DNA of 64,000 bases from Periplaneta americana (GCF_040183065.1 NC_091128.1:179999168-180063167); one strand, 5' to 3'; positions 35,801 to 48,019 are shown, numbered from the stretch's first letter. Translations and numbers: made by a program. Notes: generated by a model from the sequence alone, not told the origin.

Positions 35801-36324
35801 GATATGAACCGTAATATTTCCTTTACTAATTAATTTATTCGGATATTTATTTTATTTAGTTTATTAATCTCATTAATTGGTTTTAACTATTAAAGTAAAT
35901 GTTTCCTTACTAGTACTATTTTTATATGCATTCGTGAAGACGTCTTTTCCAAGTCTGTAGTCGCTCGCTTCCTTCTGTATCGACAATTAAACGTAAACAC
36001 GCTCCAGAAAATCGTTAAACGTGTCTGGCACATTAATAAGGCAATACCTCTACAGCTGATGATTGCCTGGAAATTAAAAAATGGACGTCAAATACGTTAG
36101 CGTTTTGAATATGAAAAATTATAGAATATTAAAGCAAAGTCAACACATAAAATTAATAATCTCCTAACAAAACAACACATTAAATTTCCAAAGAATAAAT
36201 TTGATTAAAAAATATTATCTAATACTGTAAATAAAAGTTTGAAACAAAGTTTAAAATGACTGGAGGATGAAGGTGAACTAAATAGGTGCAGAAAGATGCA
36301 ATAACATTGTAAAACCTGCGGAAC

Positions 36325-36373
<49 letters not shown>

Positions 36374-39289
36374 GACATTAACATTTCCGGAAATTAGAAT
36401 TTATTTTCTCAAAGAAACTGGGACAAAATGTTTCTCGAAATATTTCGATTTCCAGATTCATTCTAATTCTATTGTCTTCTCATACTGTTGGATCGTTATT
36501 TTAAATGCTTCCATTTAAAAGCAAGACTGATCCAATGATGCGGTTTTAATAACAAGAAACAAAATGAATATCGCGTGTGCTAGATTCAGAAATCTCGGAA
36601 TGTGGTTCACTGGTCGAATGTATCACATCGCGAAGGCTTCGGGCCTTTCGATGTACTGAACTAAATTCTTCAACTAGACCGAGATGAATGCAGAGACCGA
36701 CTATGGTTTACAAAACACTCTGCTCACTATAGGGTCATAATCTACTATTTAGCATTCAGAAAGAAAGAAAAAAGAAATTGCCAATAAATAGGTATAAGAT
36801 GATTTGTCCAATTAAATGCACCAGTGCCTTCTCTTAAATGTTGAGATTATTATTCATCTGTTTTCTTTTTGCTTGCGTTCATTGTATATTTTCATTTCCA
36901 ACAAATTCTGACACGCAAACGCATGGTTCATCAAGCGGCACGGTTCTGTATCGAGCTCTGCTTCTACGAAAAATGCATGGCCTCCTTAAACACTCTATTA
37001 TGTTAACTACGGAATCTCAAGTCGTCTAACATTTGTTGCTGACGCTATCAAACAACGTTGGAAAATGTCTGACGAACGCAGCCGAAACAAGCCATCAGTT
37101 TCACGACAATTTGGAAGTACTCTACAATGTAACTTGTTTCAGTCTGTTAGTCAATTCTGGCAAAACGAAGAGTCCCTTTCGAGTTTAGACGAAAACCTGA
37201 GACAAAGTTAAAGTGGACTATGTAACAGTCTGCACTGTGGAGTCAACCTGTTACAAAGGAGGTCGCACGAGCCGATGAATTAATTATTTTCAGTGCGGTA
37301 CAGCAGCGATGATGCATTCACTGTACTTAAAAGTCCCTTTTTTTAATCAACAAAGGTAAATTCCATTATGATTTCCAAAGTGCCGGCATCATAACTACTG
37401 TTGAGGTCCCTGGTGGAAAAAATGGGAACATAGCAATTCAAAATTTCGTTAGTCCAGAGCCTTCTATGCGTAACGGAATCGCTAGAGTAAGTGTTCAATG
37501 CATACAAATTGAAAATGTATAAATTAATTCGAAACCGGTAGAAAGAAGCAAACAGCGCAAACCAAGCAGTAGGGTTGGCGACAATTACTGCGATACAGGC
37601 GTGGTAAGTGCACTGTAACAGAACCGAGGAGAAGGCTAGACGAAGTCGAGTCCTCTAGTTCCGAGATTGTTATGACATGTATTGCATACTGTTTTTGGCC
37701 GATCTTAATAAAAATATTAAATTATTATTAATCATTTTTAATTTAAATAGTTTGTTTTTGGACGCTAACATTTTGATGTGTGATCGCCGTTTGTTATTTA
37801 TCGATAGGTGTTATTCATTTGTTATTATTCGGCAGCGATTGTGAAAATATTGTAATAAAATAAATTATAAAAATTTAGTTTTATCTTCAAAGCAGTAGGT
37901 AGATGACACAATAATTAAACATCAGTATAAATAAATTTCATATGTAAAATGATTGTAGCCGATACATTAAGTAATTATACATCAGTGTGAATAAATAGCG
38001 TACCGGTATAGATTAATGCTTGAATGCGTATTATACTCCATGGATGTTTTCGCGATCAGCCACGACCCCACGGGTGGCGCTCAGAGCAACAACCGGAAGT
38101 CGTCAAAAATAGTTTTCACGCTTACATCTTATCTACATTAATTCCTTTTTTTTTTTTTTTTACAAATCTCCAGTCCAAGAGTATAGGTACAATAAGACAT
38201 TTAGTTATTTCCTCATAGCACATCGTAGTGTTCGTGCGCGACACTGTTACTTCTAAGTAAATAAATAAAAAATAAAAGTTGATTTGATTTATTTACTTAC
38301 CGCACGTGTGTTGTAAGTTTAACTACAAGGCCTACAACAACATCGGTAAGGTTGTTAAGAAACACGATCGGCCAAAAAATAATAAAAAGACATTCTTAAA
38401 CGGCGATGTTGACGCGTATTAAAAGCTATGAAAGCTCCAGATCAGGCATTCAGCTCCAGAAAATGCGGCAGGTACATAAATAAACCAAGTCCGAGGTCAC
38501 AACTCTAGGCTTCGTACTCGGGTTACTAAGAGCGATGGAGTTTGAAATCTCTGTATAACTGTAACACTGCTCATAGAGGGGCAGGTAACAGAATGGGCCG
38601 TGAAGTGCCCTGGTCCTGTTTCGGAAACAAGAGATCCACTGTCCGTAAGAGAACTTACACCTTGCAAGAAGTGGTCTACAAAGAGGAAGTGTAACGGGAA
38701 AGCGGTTTTAGGCATGTGATTTATGCTAAACGAATTTTGTTCATACTGCATTTGCAACCTAATCGTCCGGAATTGATGCTCATTAAATATATTGTATTTT
38801 GTAAACATTGATTTAATGAACATCATTTCTCGTAAATTGTGAATACGAACAAAATTCCTTCAACAGTTCAGGATAAATCGCTGTACAGTCAGCATACGTA
38901 AAACCACTTTTTCGTAGACTTTTCTTGCTTGAGCTGAATTAATCCAAATCAAACGCTGTGGGTTTTTGGTGACTTTCTGTGTTACTAGAAAAACTGACGG
39001 CGAATTTAGTACCTAACGACTACAAGGACAGGGCAGGATTCTTCTTTCTTAAAAAGGCTTCACAGGCGAATTTACACAAACAATTACAGAGTGTCGATTT
39101 CAAAAGAAATAAATATGCTTAAGATGCTACAGTAGTCCGCAGTTACAGTGTATCACTTGTCTTTCCTGTACCGAGTTTTGTAAATATAAAAATATTGTTA
39201 GAAATTGCCTCGGCAGTCTATGTGAGGAACAACTGAAAGTGAATTGATGAAAACTGTACTCACTGTGGCAGTGCAGGTGATGGAGAAGC
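35801..39289. other. Long anonymous AT-rich stretch
   Basis: No gene, transposon end or SINE recognised. It contains an (AAT)n microsatellite at about 36325-36372 and a poly-T at about 38146-38161. A short forward frame at 36838-37029 begins with a hydrophobic run but has no other support. Confidence 0.4.
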
Positions 39290-39439
39290 CAAAAACAGAC
39301 TAAAGAGATTCAACATACCACACCGAGATTTTATTTCTCTCACAAAGAACCAAGGATTAAACTTTGGAGTCTCAGCAAACTTTTCGAGGTCAAATCAAAA
39401 TGCTCTATTAATATATCTATTCACAAGCTTAATAGAAAA

Positions 39440-39600
39440 GATCAGGTTTTATTACAAGATTAAGAATGGGACATACAAAATTAACCCATTCCTACCTCAT
39501 ATCAATCACCAACCTGCGAAACCTGTCACTGCGTCCTCACGTCATCATTGAATGCCGAAGATATCACATACCCGCACCACTCCAATATTCAACATAGGCC
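39440..39600 (+). pseudogene. Decayed LINE polyprotein C-terminus
   Basis: One forward frame reads FITRLRMGHTKLTHSYL, then, after a loop, PHVIIECRRYH. The order L-RLR-GHT-LTH-YL followed by ECRRYH is the usual end of insect LINEs with RNase H (there with a C-x2-C cluster, lost here). Flanking DNA from about 39290 may belong to the same copy. It differs from the LINE at 19822-21151. Confidence 0.65.
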
Positions 39601-39862
39601 TACAATGGATACTTCAAAGGAAGTTCTTTGTACACTATGATAATTATTGTAACTCTTACAGTTTACACTCCCTAGTCTTTCTTTACGTCCAGATTACATT
39701 GCAACATATGGTGCATTTTCATTGTAATCTTCATTGATTGCAACCGTTATTGCATTTTTCTGTATGTAATTAAATAATTTGGTAGCATAAAGGCTCAGCA
39801 GTCATGCCATCTTTAATAAATCTTAAACAAAATAATACTTATACGAATAGGTCAAGATCTTC

Positions 39863-40098
39863 GATTAGTGTGTCTAGTCGCGAAACCAGGTCGCGCGGGT
39901 TCGAATCCCGGTCGGGGCAAGTTACCTGGTTCAGGTTTTTTTTTCCGGGGTTTTCCCTCAATCCAATATGAGCAAATGCTGGGCAACTATCGGTGCTGAA
40001 CCCCGGACTCATTTCACCAGCATTATCTCCTTCATCTCATTCATACACTAAATAATCTAAGATGTTGATACAGCGTCGTAAAATAGCCTACTAAAAAA
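39863..40098 (+). mobile_element. tRNA-derived SINE, family A (copy 4), 5'-truncated
   Basis: Box A is lost or altered, but box B (gggttcgaatcc) and the whole body and 3' end match family A. Several substitutions mark it as older than copies 2, 3 and 6. Confidence 0.88.
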
Positions 40099-40100
40099 TC

Positions 40101-42036
40101 TTACATTTTCGGATTGTAAAGAATGCACTTTGTGTGAAGTGCATAAAACCACACTTATCTTTTAAATACAATGTATAGTAAATGATTTCATTATGTTTAT
40201 ATTATACTTAAAGAATAACTGGCAACTGTGTAAAGTAATTTCGAAACGTCTACAATGTGCAATGAGAAGGTATGTGTCATCTTTGTGACGCCAACGTGTA
40301 TCGCGCTTACCTCTTATACAAAGATCTTGACTTCAACCTTCTGTGATTTGCTTCGCGTCACGTTGCCAGTTGCAGCCACGTGTGCCGCCGCTAATCAAGA
40401 TCTACTACTGGAATGCCAAGTTTTTGTAAGCATTAAATAGCAAACAAAAGGATGTCATAACTATTTTCAAACAAGTTTTTATCATTGCGGATTACGCCTT
40501 CTAGTCTCGCTCGGTTGGGTTTATCTCAAACGCCTCGGATTCTCGTACACTGGGTCCCTTTACAGAATTTATTATTGCGATTTTTGTCCTGTTTAACGAT
40601 ATAAAAGATTAAATCTCACCGTTTTCAGCGGAGTCTGGACATCTATTGTCACAAAATATCAGCTGAGCAGTAAGAAATAAACGTGTGTATGTACTCAGAA
40701 AGAAAGAAATTCCTAATTCAATTACTGACTGGGTCCACAAAAAATAGAAGATCTTCACATCCAAATTAAATTTAATTTGCACATGTGAACGCTACAATTT
40801 CAGCCACAGATAATACACATTGAAATGAATAATGACATCTGCACTAAATGGACAATGTTTAAGAAACAAAGATGGCAGAATAGCATGATTAAAAGACAAG
40901 GTGAATTAAAGAGTAAGGCAGAAAGCTTAATTACTGTATCAAAGACAAGTTCTGAACAGAAAACATTATATTAAGTACTTCTCAAAGAAGATGGACTGTG
41001 CGGTAGATTAGGCCTATGCAGAAGACGTAACAATATATGCAGATTAAAACATTATGGAAGATTCAAGAAAATGGGCTAAACACATGATCAACAATACAAC
41101 AAAAAATTAAACATTCTGGCAAGGGGTAGGTCTACAGTTAGAGATGAACACGTCACGAGACTAGGGTAAGTTGCGTCATCATATGCCGTCCTTCGCTATA
41201 ACTCCGCAGCACATTGCATATCTGAAAGGGGTAGCTTATCGATGCAGAGCTGTAATTTCTGGTGTTAATTCAGTAGTATGGGCAGTAACACGTAAATAGT
41301 CTTTGTGCGAGATCGTGCGTATTTGCTTGGTTTCCGCACAAAACCAATCCGCGGAAAGTCTAAAATTCCACATTCAGTATTCCCAACCTAACACACATAA
41401 CAATTTCCCTCTTCTTGCCGCTTAAGTGACATATTGATTTTACTGCTTTAGGCTTTTAACATATTATTTTTACAGACGTTCAATATAGTAATAATTATAA
41501 ACTGGAAACTTACCACTGCAATTTCACCTAAATTGCACTGTTAATTATTGTTTTTAAATATTTGCAAATATTAAGTAAACTCTACAACTCTACAACTCCA
41601 CTAAAGTTACTGCATTCGTGATGCAGGTAACCTTAAGGAACCCGTGAAAAAATCAATAAGATTCCAGGCTCATCATAGACGGAGGGGAAAAAAAGACAGA
41701 CGTATATCACGGCCTGCTGGAGTATGGTAAACACAGAAAACATTTTAAAGCAACAATGTTGAAGATAGATATATTTGTTTTCCAAAGTTGCCGTCATTGA
41801 ACAGAAACCAAGATGGAGATTTCATTGCAACTAATTAGAAATTCCTCTTTCAGGTATGTAATAAACGATCTTCGCACAAAATAATGTACGATACACGAGC
41901 GGTATGTTTTCTTTCAATTCTCGGAAATTAAAAAACCTCAACTACATTTCGCTTTTTCAAACTTTTCCTCGAACATGAAAACTTCAACATACCGCTCTTG
42001 TAACGCATATTACTATTCTTCACAGTAACTGGAAGT
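40101..42036. other. Anonymous AT-rich DNA
   Basis: No recognisable gene or element boundaries. Confidence 0.4.
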
Positions 42037-42201
42037 TGTTGTTGCTGTCCGAAGACAGGTCTGAACATCACCAGTGATATCAACAAGACACCACTTATGA
42101 GGAAACTAGGCCAGGAGATAATGGGGTTGGGTGGCCAGTTCCTTTCCTCCTCCATTGTATACATCGCCATTAGCTACATTTTACAGATGCATACAAACAA
42201 A
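42037..42201. repeat. Interspersed repeat family K (copy 2)
   Basis: Matches 16712-16872 across aactaggccaggagataatg, the ggccagttcc block, tacatcgcc and the final catacaaacaa. This copy has an extra gttgttgttgctgtccgaag at its left edge, possibly the true end of the repeat. Confidence 0.7.
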
Positions 42202-42756
42202 TGCATGTATTAAATATGTTAATTTATTATTAGGACGAAATACTGCATTCACAAATAAAAAAGGTGTGGACATAGAAATTCAATTTTAAGTTGTGTTAAT
42301 AATAATTAATTTTATTTATGTTATTTTCGTTTCAAGCAAAGGAAAATATGCAGTTGTAAGTTAAAAAGCAACATTATTATTGCATATAAAAAGTGTCTTT
42401 ACTGTGCGTTTGTAAAGGAACAGAAGAGAGAGCTGGAGTGATAGGCTACTGGTGTAAGGGACAATGCGAATAAAAGACGAGGAGAAATATTCACAGCCAC
42501 GAGTAACAATTTACTTAACCGCAGATAGAACGTCCACTCTACATTAGGTCTACGTCCATGTGTAATGTCTGTAAGTAATAACATTAAACATAATGAATGG
42601 AATTGTGTTTGAGCAAATTTTCCCGGATATACAGTAGACTTGTATTAACTTTCCGTTAGAAAAGATGAAAGTATGTAAAGAAGTAGGCTATATTCCAGCA
42701 TTTGAAAACTACAGCAGAAAGTATAAACTCGGATTTAAATCTACAATTCATCTTAA
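42202..42756. other. Anonymous AT-rich DNA
   Basis: No recognisable gene. Confidence 0.35.
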
Positions 42757-43027
42757 AAGGAGAGGACACGCTCTGTATATCACCGAATTAAATAAGATTG
42801 TGTGAGATGAAAGTACAAGACGTACTGTTTAAGTCATACCTGGTATGGGTGGCCAATAACCCCTCGTTTTGGAAATATTGGCTATTGTTTGTGACATACT
42901 TCCGTTAGGTGCTTAATAGGGAAGCATTAGACTGTGTAACGGCGTAGCTCACGTGGTTGGGTGCTGAGTTGTTATCCAGGCAACCTGAGTTCGAATCCTA
43001 ATGCCTTCCAATTTTTTAAAGCTTGAT

Positions 43028-43064
<37 letters not shown>

Positions 43065-43338
43065 TTATCAAGCTTTAAAAAATGAGAAGGCATTAGGATT
43101 CGAACTCAAGTTGCCTGGATAACAACTCAGCATCCAACCATATGAGCTACGCTGTTACACAGTATAATGCTTCCCTATTAAGGACCTAACGGAAGTATGT
43201 CATAAACAATAGCCAGTATTTCCAAAACGAGGGGTTATTGGCCACCCATACCAGGTATGACTTTAAACAGTACGTCTTGTACTTTCATCTCACACAATCT
43301 TATTTAATTCGGTGATATACAGAGCGTGTCCTCTCCTT
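42757..43338. repeat. 582-bp near-perfect palindrome with (AAT)n loop
   Basis: The left arm (42757 to about 43029) and right arm (about 43062-43338) are reverse complements with few mismatches. About 30 bp of aat repeat separates them. Each arm carries near the loop a tRNA-like segment with box A (gcgtagctcacgtgg) and box B (gagttcgaatcc); the right arm has diverged copies of both. The arms could form a 270-bp hairpin. Confidence 0.92.
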
Positions 43339-43970
43339 GTAAGTATAATTCAAAATTAGTGTAGACTAATAAAATAATACTGCACAAGTTTCGTTCCAAA
43401 ATGGTATGGCAAAGGAATGTCCATTTCTTTTTCGTTAAAACATTTGACGCCACGAAGAAAATCTCGAACCTTTCCTAAATGATGTCTTTCGTCGCCTTCT
43501 GACTCTTCCTTTTGATTCCTCGGAAGATAATTTAGACCAAATCCAAGCTGCTCTAATACTAACAAATAATAATATAATGTTATCCGTAGATATTTAAACA
43601 CTTTTGAAAATGTTGCGCGTAATGATAATTAGCAATAGTTTGTTTATCTCCCTTCTCGTACATTTGTTCTTGTATTCAGTATTTGAATCTTTCCGCGGAA
43701 ATACCATACTCCATTTGCAAATTAAATAACTTAAAGAAAGAGAAATTAATTGGGAAGGAGCTTTTAAAACTTTACTTGGTATTTAAACACAACCAGAGAT
43801 CTTTTCGAAAGTTTCATCACTAACCCTACATAATTTCTGCTGCTGTAGTGAATATAAATTTGACACTTACAAATTCAGTGTAAAATGTATAATAAGCAAT
43901 TACAGCATTGCACAATGTGAATGTCAACAGGGCGCCGTCCCGATACTGACAGTGCCCTGTTTCTACATTT
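43339..43970. other. Anonymous DNA
   Basis: An 81-codon reverse frame (43356-43601) has no motif I recognise. No other feature was found. Confidence 0.35.
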
Positions 43971-44120
43971 ATAACACTAGCCAACAGTGAAAATGTAACT
44001 GCGATGAAATAAATGTTTGTGAACTATATCGACCACGCTGATAACGAAAACGGCAATCAAAAACTCGAATTAGCTCTCGTTTCCAAATTAAAGGGGGGAT
44101 GCATTTAATTATATTTAATT
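43971..44120. repeat. Solo terminus of the 44-47 kb transposon family
   Basis: Starts ataacactagccaacagtga, nearly the same as the element end at 44121. It continues with ctgataacgaaaacgg and agctctcgttt, blocks also found, diverged, in the reverse complement of 47230-47342. It looks like an isolated end of a related element directly abutting the next. Confidence 0.6.
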
Positions 44121-44428
44121 ATAACACTGGCCAACAAAAAAATTTTTTTTGAATGTTTCCTGCACTTCATCAGTCAATTCTTACTAATTTTGGGTTGAGA
44201 AAAACGAATATGACAATGAAAAAATTTTTTGAGCTCTAGTTTCTGTGATACACAATAGGTGGAAGTATTTCAGTCTAACGGATTAAAATAAAACGATACA
44301 TTTTAATTACATATGCCAACAACATTGAAAGTGCATTTGAATTTTTTAAAATGGCAGTTACATTCTAAGAGTTCTAAATTGATGGCAGAATACCTGGAAG
44401 ATGGTTGGGTCTGAAGATCATGAGATCG

Positions 44429-46063
44429 TCATCTTTTAGCTTGCCTCTTGTAAATGAGTTCCGGAGCATCCCTACACAAAGACCAGCAGCAATCCACAAG
44501 CATTGTGTCATTCCAACGGCCCGGATATCTTTGTTCCATAACAGAAATATCCTGATGGAATCTTTTTCCGTGTTCATCACTGACAGCTCCACAACCAGGA
44601 GGGAAAAAGTCTAGGTGTGAATGGAATGTGAATTTTAAGGGACATGTTGCATCCGAGTTGATGGTATTTTTGCAGGAGCATTGTCATCATTTCTTTTGTT
44701 GCCTAAAAATCCATGAATAACTCCCTTGAATGCTTCCCAAGCTTCCTTTTCTTTCCCCTCCAAAACTTGGTCAAATGCAGGATCCTTTATATGTTCTCGA
44801 ATTTGTGGCCCGACAAAAATACCTCCCTTAACTTTGATATCACTTAATTTCGGAAATTTCTCTCTTACGTACTTAAAGGCCTGTCCTTCTTAGTTCATAC
44901 TGTTGACAAAATTTTTCATCAAACCCAGCTTAATATGCAGGGATAGAAGAAGGCTCGGCAACGACATTTTTCTCGCTAGGGTTATGATTTCTTGCAGGCC
45001 AGTCTGCCTGAATAAAATGTGATTTCCTACCCCTGCTTTTCCACATACATAAAAAGCAGCAATATTTTGTGTACCCCAGTTGCATTCCTAAGAGTATAGC
45101 AATGACTTCTAGATCACCACAGATTTTCCACGTGTGTTCATGATATTTGATTGAGTCGAAGAGGGCTGTCATATTTGCATTAGTGTCCTTCATGTGAACT
45201 GCATGACCAACAGGAATAGAGGAAGAAGGTTGCCATTGTGAAGTAATACAGCTTTCAAACTAAGCTTGGATGAGTCTATGAATAGCCTCCATTTAGTTGG
45301 ATCATGTTTCAAATTCAAACATTTCATCAAGCCATTAATGTCGCAGCAAACAACAAGATTGTTTTTTCTTCTCAAAAGTCCACACCTGTGGAGTAACGGT
45401 CAGCGCGTCTGGCTGCGAAACCAGGTGGCCCGGGTTCGATTCCCGGTCGGGGCAGGTTATCTGCTTGAGGTTTTTTCGGGGGTTTCCCTCAACCCAATAC
45501 GAGCAAATGCTGGGTAACTTTCGGTTCTGGACCCAGGACTCATTTCACCGGCATTATCACCTTCATGTCATTCACACGCTAAATAACCTAGATGTTGATA
45601 AAGCGTCGTAAAATAACCCAATTAAAAAATCTTCCCAAAAAAGGGAAGCAGATCCCTGTGACGTCTGTCCTGTGAGACAGGTCAAGGTCTTTAATGAAAT
45701 CACTCAATTCCGCTTGACTCAGTCCATGCAGTTTATCACCTTTTTCCTCAAAATCCATATATTAGGAAGGTGTACAGACTGCACTTTGGCTATGGAATGG
45801 GGGACAGGGCAAGCCCTGGGCTCCTCATGTATGTTAATATCTTTTGTCTCGAGTCTTCATTCGTGGTAGAATCGTAAATGATCTTCCATGGGCTTTTCTA
45901 TACCCATGATCTGGCATGAAACCATCAAACCATGTGAATGATTATTACTTTTGTATGACAACTCCATTAACACATGGTATTTCCAAGAAGGAAGTCTTCC
46001 TTGACATATCCTAACATACCGTCGGCCGTGCCTCACGGAGACGGACTGCCTGTTCCGTCCCAC
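44429..46063 (-). pseudogene. Transposase-like protein, reverse copy (SINE-interrupted)
   Basis: Frames read in order on the reverse strand give blocks NLVVCCDINGLMKCLNLKHD and WRLFIDSSKLSLKAVLLHNG. Next come ICGDLEVIAILLGMQLGYTK, followed at once by YCCFLCMW, and finally GAVSDEHGKRFHQDISVMEQ, RYPGRW and LIYKRQAKR before a stop at 44429-44431. The last block is an intact frame about 65 codons long. The acidic residues in FIDSS, CGDL and DEHG with a C-x2-C after the second could form a DDE/RNase H-fold triad as in hAT- or MuDR-type transposases; that is inference. Several frameshifts and a SINE at 45378-45629 make it non-functional. Confidence 0.6.
45378..45629 (+). mobile_element. tRNA-derived SINE, family A (copy 5)
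   Basis: Full copy with box B gggttcgattcc and the family 3' end. The direct repeat tcttctcaaaa / tcttcccaaaa at 45367-45377 and 45630-45640 (one mismatch) is the target-site duplication. It sits inside the reverse-strand transposase-like pseudogene. Confidence 0.93.
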
Positions 46064-46199
46064 CTGATTGTGATGGTGATAGAGTTGGGGGCGGCAGTGA
46101 AACTAGTGCTGCACCACCACCTTCAGACTCAGTTCTTCGAAAGATGCTGATTTTGTGCGTAACGATGAGCGTACAGAGATTCGCCGGTAAATGTGACTG

Positions 46200-47150
46200 C
46201 GTTCCGTAACCGCCATATGCCATTCCTTCCATTTTTCGAATGTAAAAAGAACTTTGTATTTTGTAGTGATGTACAGGGACTAATGGCAGCTATGGCCATT
46301 GACTATAAAAGTGACAGTGGAGGTTGTTCATCGACTCCTCCAAAGTGTGTGCTGCTGCAACGTGTTACCATCAGTTCCGATTGGGTATGCACCTTACATG
46401 AAAGAAACATATGATAACATGAAACAATTGTTATTGCGATTGAACTATGACAAGTTTTACGGGGATCTGAAAGTCATAGCCATATTACTTGGGCCAGAAC
46501 ACGGCTACACCAGATTCTGTTGCTTCCTGTGCCTCTGGGATAGCCGCGCCAAAGCACTTCATTATAAAAAGAAAGATTGGCCTAAGCATCAATCACTTGA
46601 ACCAGACCTCACAATGTTATGCACGAGCATAATTCTCCCTGCTCTTCATATAAAATTGGGCCTAATGAAAACTGGGGAAGCATCTCTCTACTTGCGCGAG
46701 AAATTTACACGTCTTAGTGAGGCGAAAATAAAAGAGGGGATTTTCGTGGGTCCCCAGATACCCAAACTGTACAAAGATGAGCATTTCAACACCATTCTGA
46801 CAGGTGATGAAAAATTAGCTTGGGATGCCTTTGTTCAAGTGTCAACAAACTTTCTAGGAAATAAGAGGGCAGAAAACTATAAGGATCTTGTGGCAAATCT
46901 TCTGCACTGCTACAACAGACTGGGGTGCAACATGTCCTTAAAGACACATTTCTTACATTCCCACTTGGACTACTTCCCTGATAACTGTGGTGCCGTAAGC
47001 GACGAGCATGGGGAACGCTTCCACCAGCAAATTTCGGACGTGGACATGAGATAAAGGGAAAGTGGAGGCATCAATGCTGCTGGCCACTAATCAGGAATCG
47101 CCAGCACGAAACTACAAACGCCAGGCAAAGCGGCTGCGCCTCCCCCCGAG
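46200..47150 (+). pseudogene. Transposase-like protein, forward copy
   Basis: Same family as the reverse-strand copy. It begins ECKKNFVFCSDVQGLMAAM (46230 on), shifts frame near 46350, then runs from 46399 as YMKETYDNMKQLLLRLNYDK. Next come YGDLKVIAILLGPEHGYTRF, CCFLCLWDSR, ALHIKLGLMK, EAKIKEGIFVGPQIPKLY, NFLGNKRAENYKDLV and GCNMSLKTHFLHSHLDYF. The last conserved block is GAVSDEHGERFHQQ, with a stop at 47054. The expected continuation (GKW, then a CW-L-R block) survives in another frame to about 47150. FIDSS, the proposed first acidic site, is not preserved here. The longest frame is 251 codons (46299-47054). Confidence 0.65.
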
Positions 47151-47342
47151 GGATAACACCGAGGTAAATACATGCAATAAGCTTATATAGGCAATAAAGT
47201 ATAGTTATCACAACTTCAAAACGAGAGCTGATCTTGCATTTTCACTATCATTTTCGTCATCAGCACACCCGAAAACATAAAGATTAGCTGTTTTCATTCC
47301 AGTTACACAAAAAAAGGTAAAATTTTGTTGGCTAGTGTAATT

Positions 47343-47820
47343 TCTAAAATGACTATTACACTGTTACTACTAAGGTGCGAATTAAGATTTCTGGTGAGGG
47401 GGGGACAGAATCCTAGATAGGGAATGCCATACATAAAATTATTATTATCCTTATTAGATACGGCTCAACGCTCGGTCGCACTGAGTTGCTCGTCTTGCAT
47501 CTTGATCATAATAATAATTATATCCATGAGCAGGCCTAAGCTAAGATGAGTAATTCCTAAGTTATTGATTGTTGTCAGCTTGCTGGTGATGATACATCAA
47601 TATTATTTTCTTTGCTTACTTTATACATTATAAAGTATACTCTATTAACCAATTATATTTTGTGAGGGGGTGATAGAAGTTATCCCTGGCAGGGATGTTA
47701 ATATGAATTTATGAGAGGGGGATAACTTTCCAACAGGGGGAAATCCCCCCATCCCCCCGTTAATTCGCAGCCTGCATACTACTTTTGACTAATAAAACGG
47801 CACGAAAGGACGTCTTTCAA
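47343..47820. other. Anonymous DNA
   Basis: No recognisable gene. Includes G-rich runs near 47395 and 47660-47760. Confidence 0.35.
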
Positions 47821-47968
47821 CCAATCATGGCTGCTTATCGCACAATTTTATCACTTTCCTAGCATTTGTTACTTTGTTTGCCAACATTTCAAACTGGAAA
47901 TTCTTTACGCAACTATAAAACCTGCTTTGTGATCGTCATTTGTTTCCTGCATAGACAGTCAACTGAAA
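47821..47968 (+). promoter_or_regulatory. Candidate core promoter
   Basis: A CCAAT box at 47821-47825, a TATA box (aactataaaacc) at 47911-47922 and an Inr-like tcatt at 47936-47940 lie in the correct order and spacing upstream of an ATG at 47969. Confidence 0.45.
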
Positions 47969-48013
47969 ATGGCGGCTCCGTTCGGTGAAGCTAACATTAG
48001 TGACAGAATTTTG
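47969..48013 (+). CDS. Candidate first coding exon, MAAPFGEANISDRIL
   Basis: The ATG at 47969 has a good context (aaaatggcg) and opens 15 codons reading MAAPFGEANISDRIL, directly followed by a strong splice donor, ttg|gtaagt (48014-48019), in phase 0. The MAAPFGE start is typical of a real animal protein, and the upstream CCAAT/TATA/Inr arrangement supports it. I recognise no family from 15 residues and cannot find the next exon, so this is a candidate only. If it is right, this is the only host-gene coding sequence seen in the window. Confidence 0.45.
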
Positions 48014-48019
48014 GTAAGT

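Larger units (their letters stand above)
44121..47342. mobile_element. TIR-bounded element with head-to-head gene copies
   Basis: The left end ataacactggccaacaaaa and the right end (reverse complement attacactagccaacaaaa) form inverted repeats. Diverged similarity continues inward, for example an agctctagttt / agctctcgttt block about 120 bp in. Between them lie two decayed copies of one protein family, on the reverse strand (44429 to about 46060) and the forward strand (about 46200-47150), sharing the centre head-to-head. A family A SINE splits the reverse copy. I find no convincing target-site duplication. The superfamily is not one I can name. Confidence 0.65.

Noticed and set aside
36838-37029. 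Small secreted protein suggested by a hydrophobic N-terminus
   Set aside because: Only 63 codons, AT-rich context, no promoter, no cleavage-site support and no recognisable mature domain.
44121-47342. A clean target-site duplication for the TIR element
   Set aside because: Flanks ttaatt and aattt are AT-rich and do not align convincingly, so no duplication is claimed.
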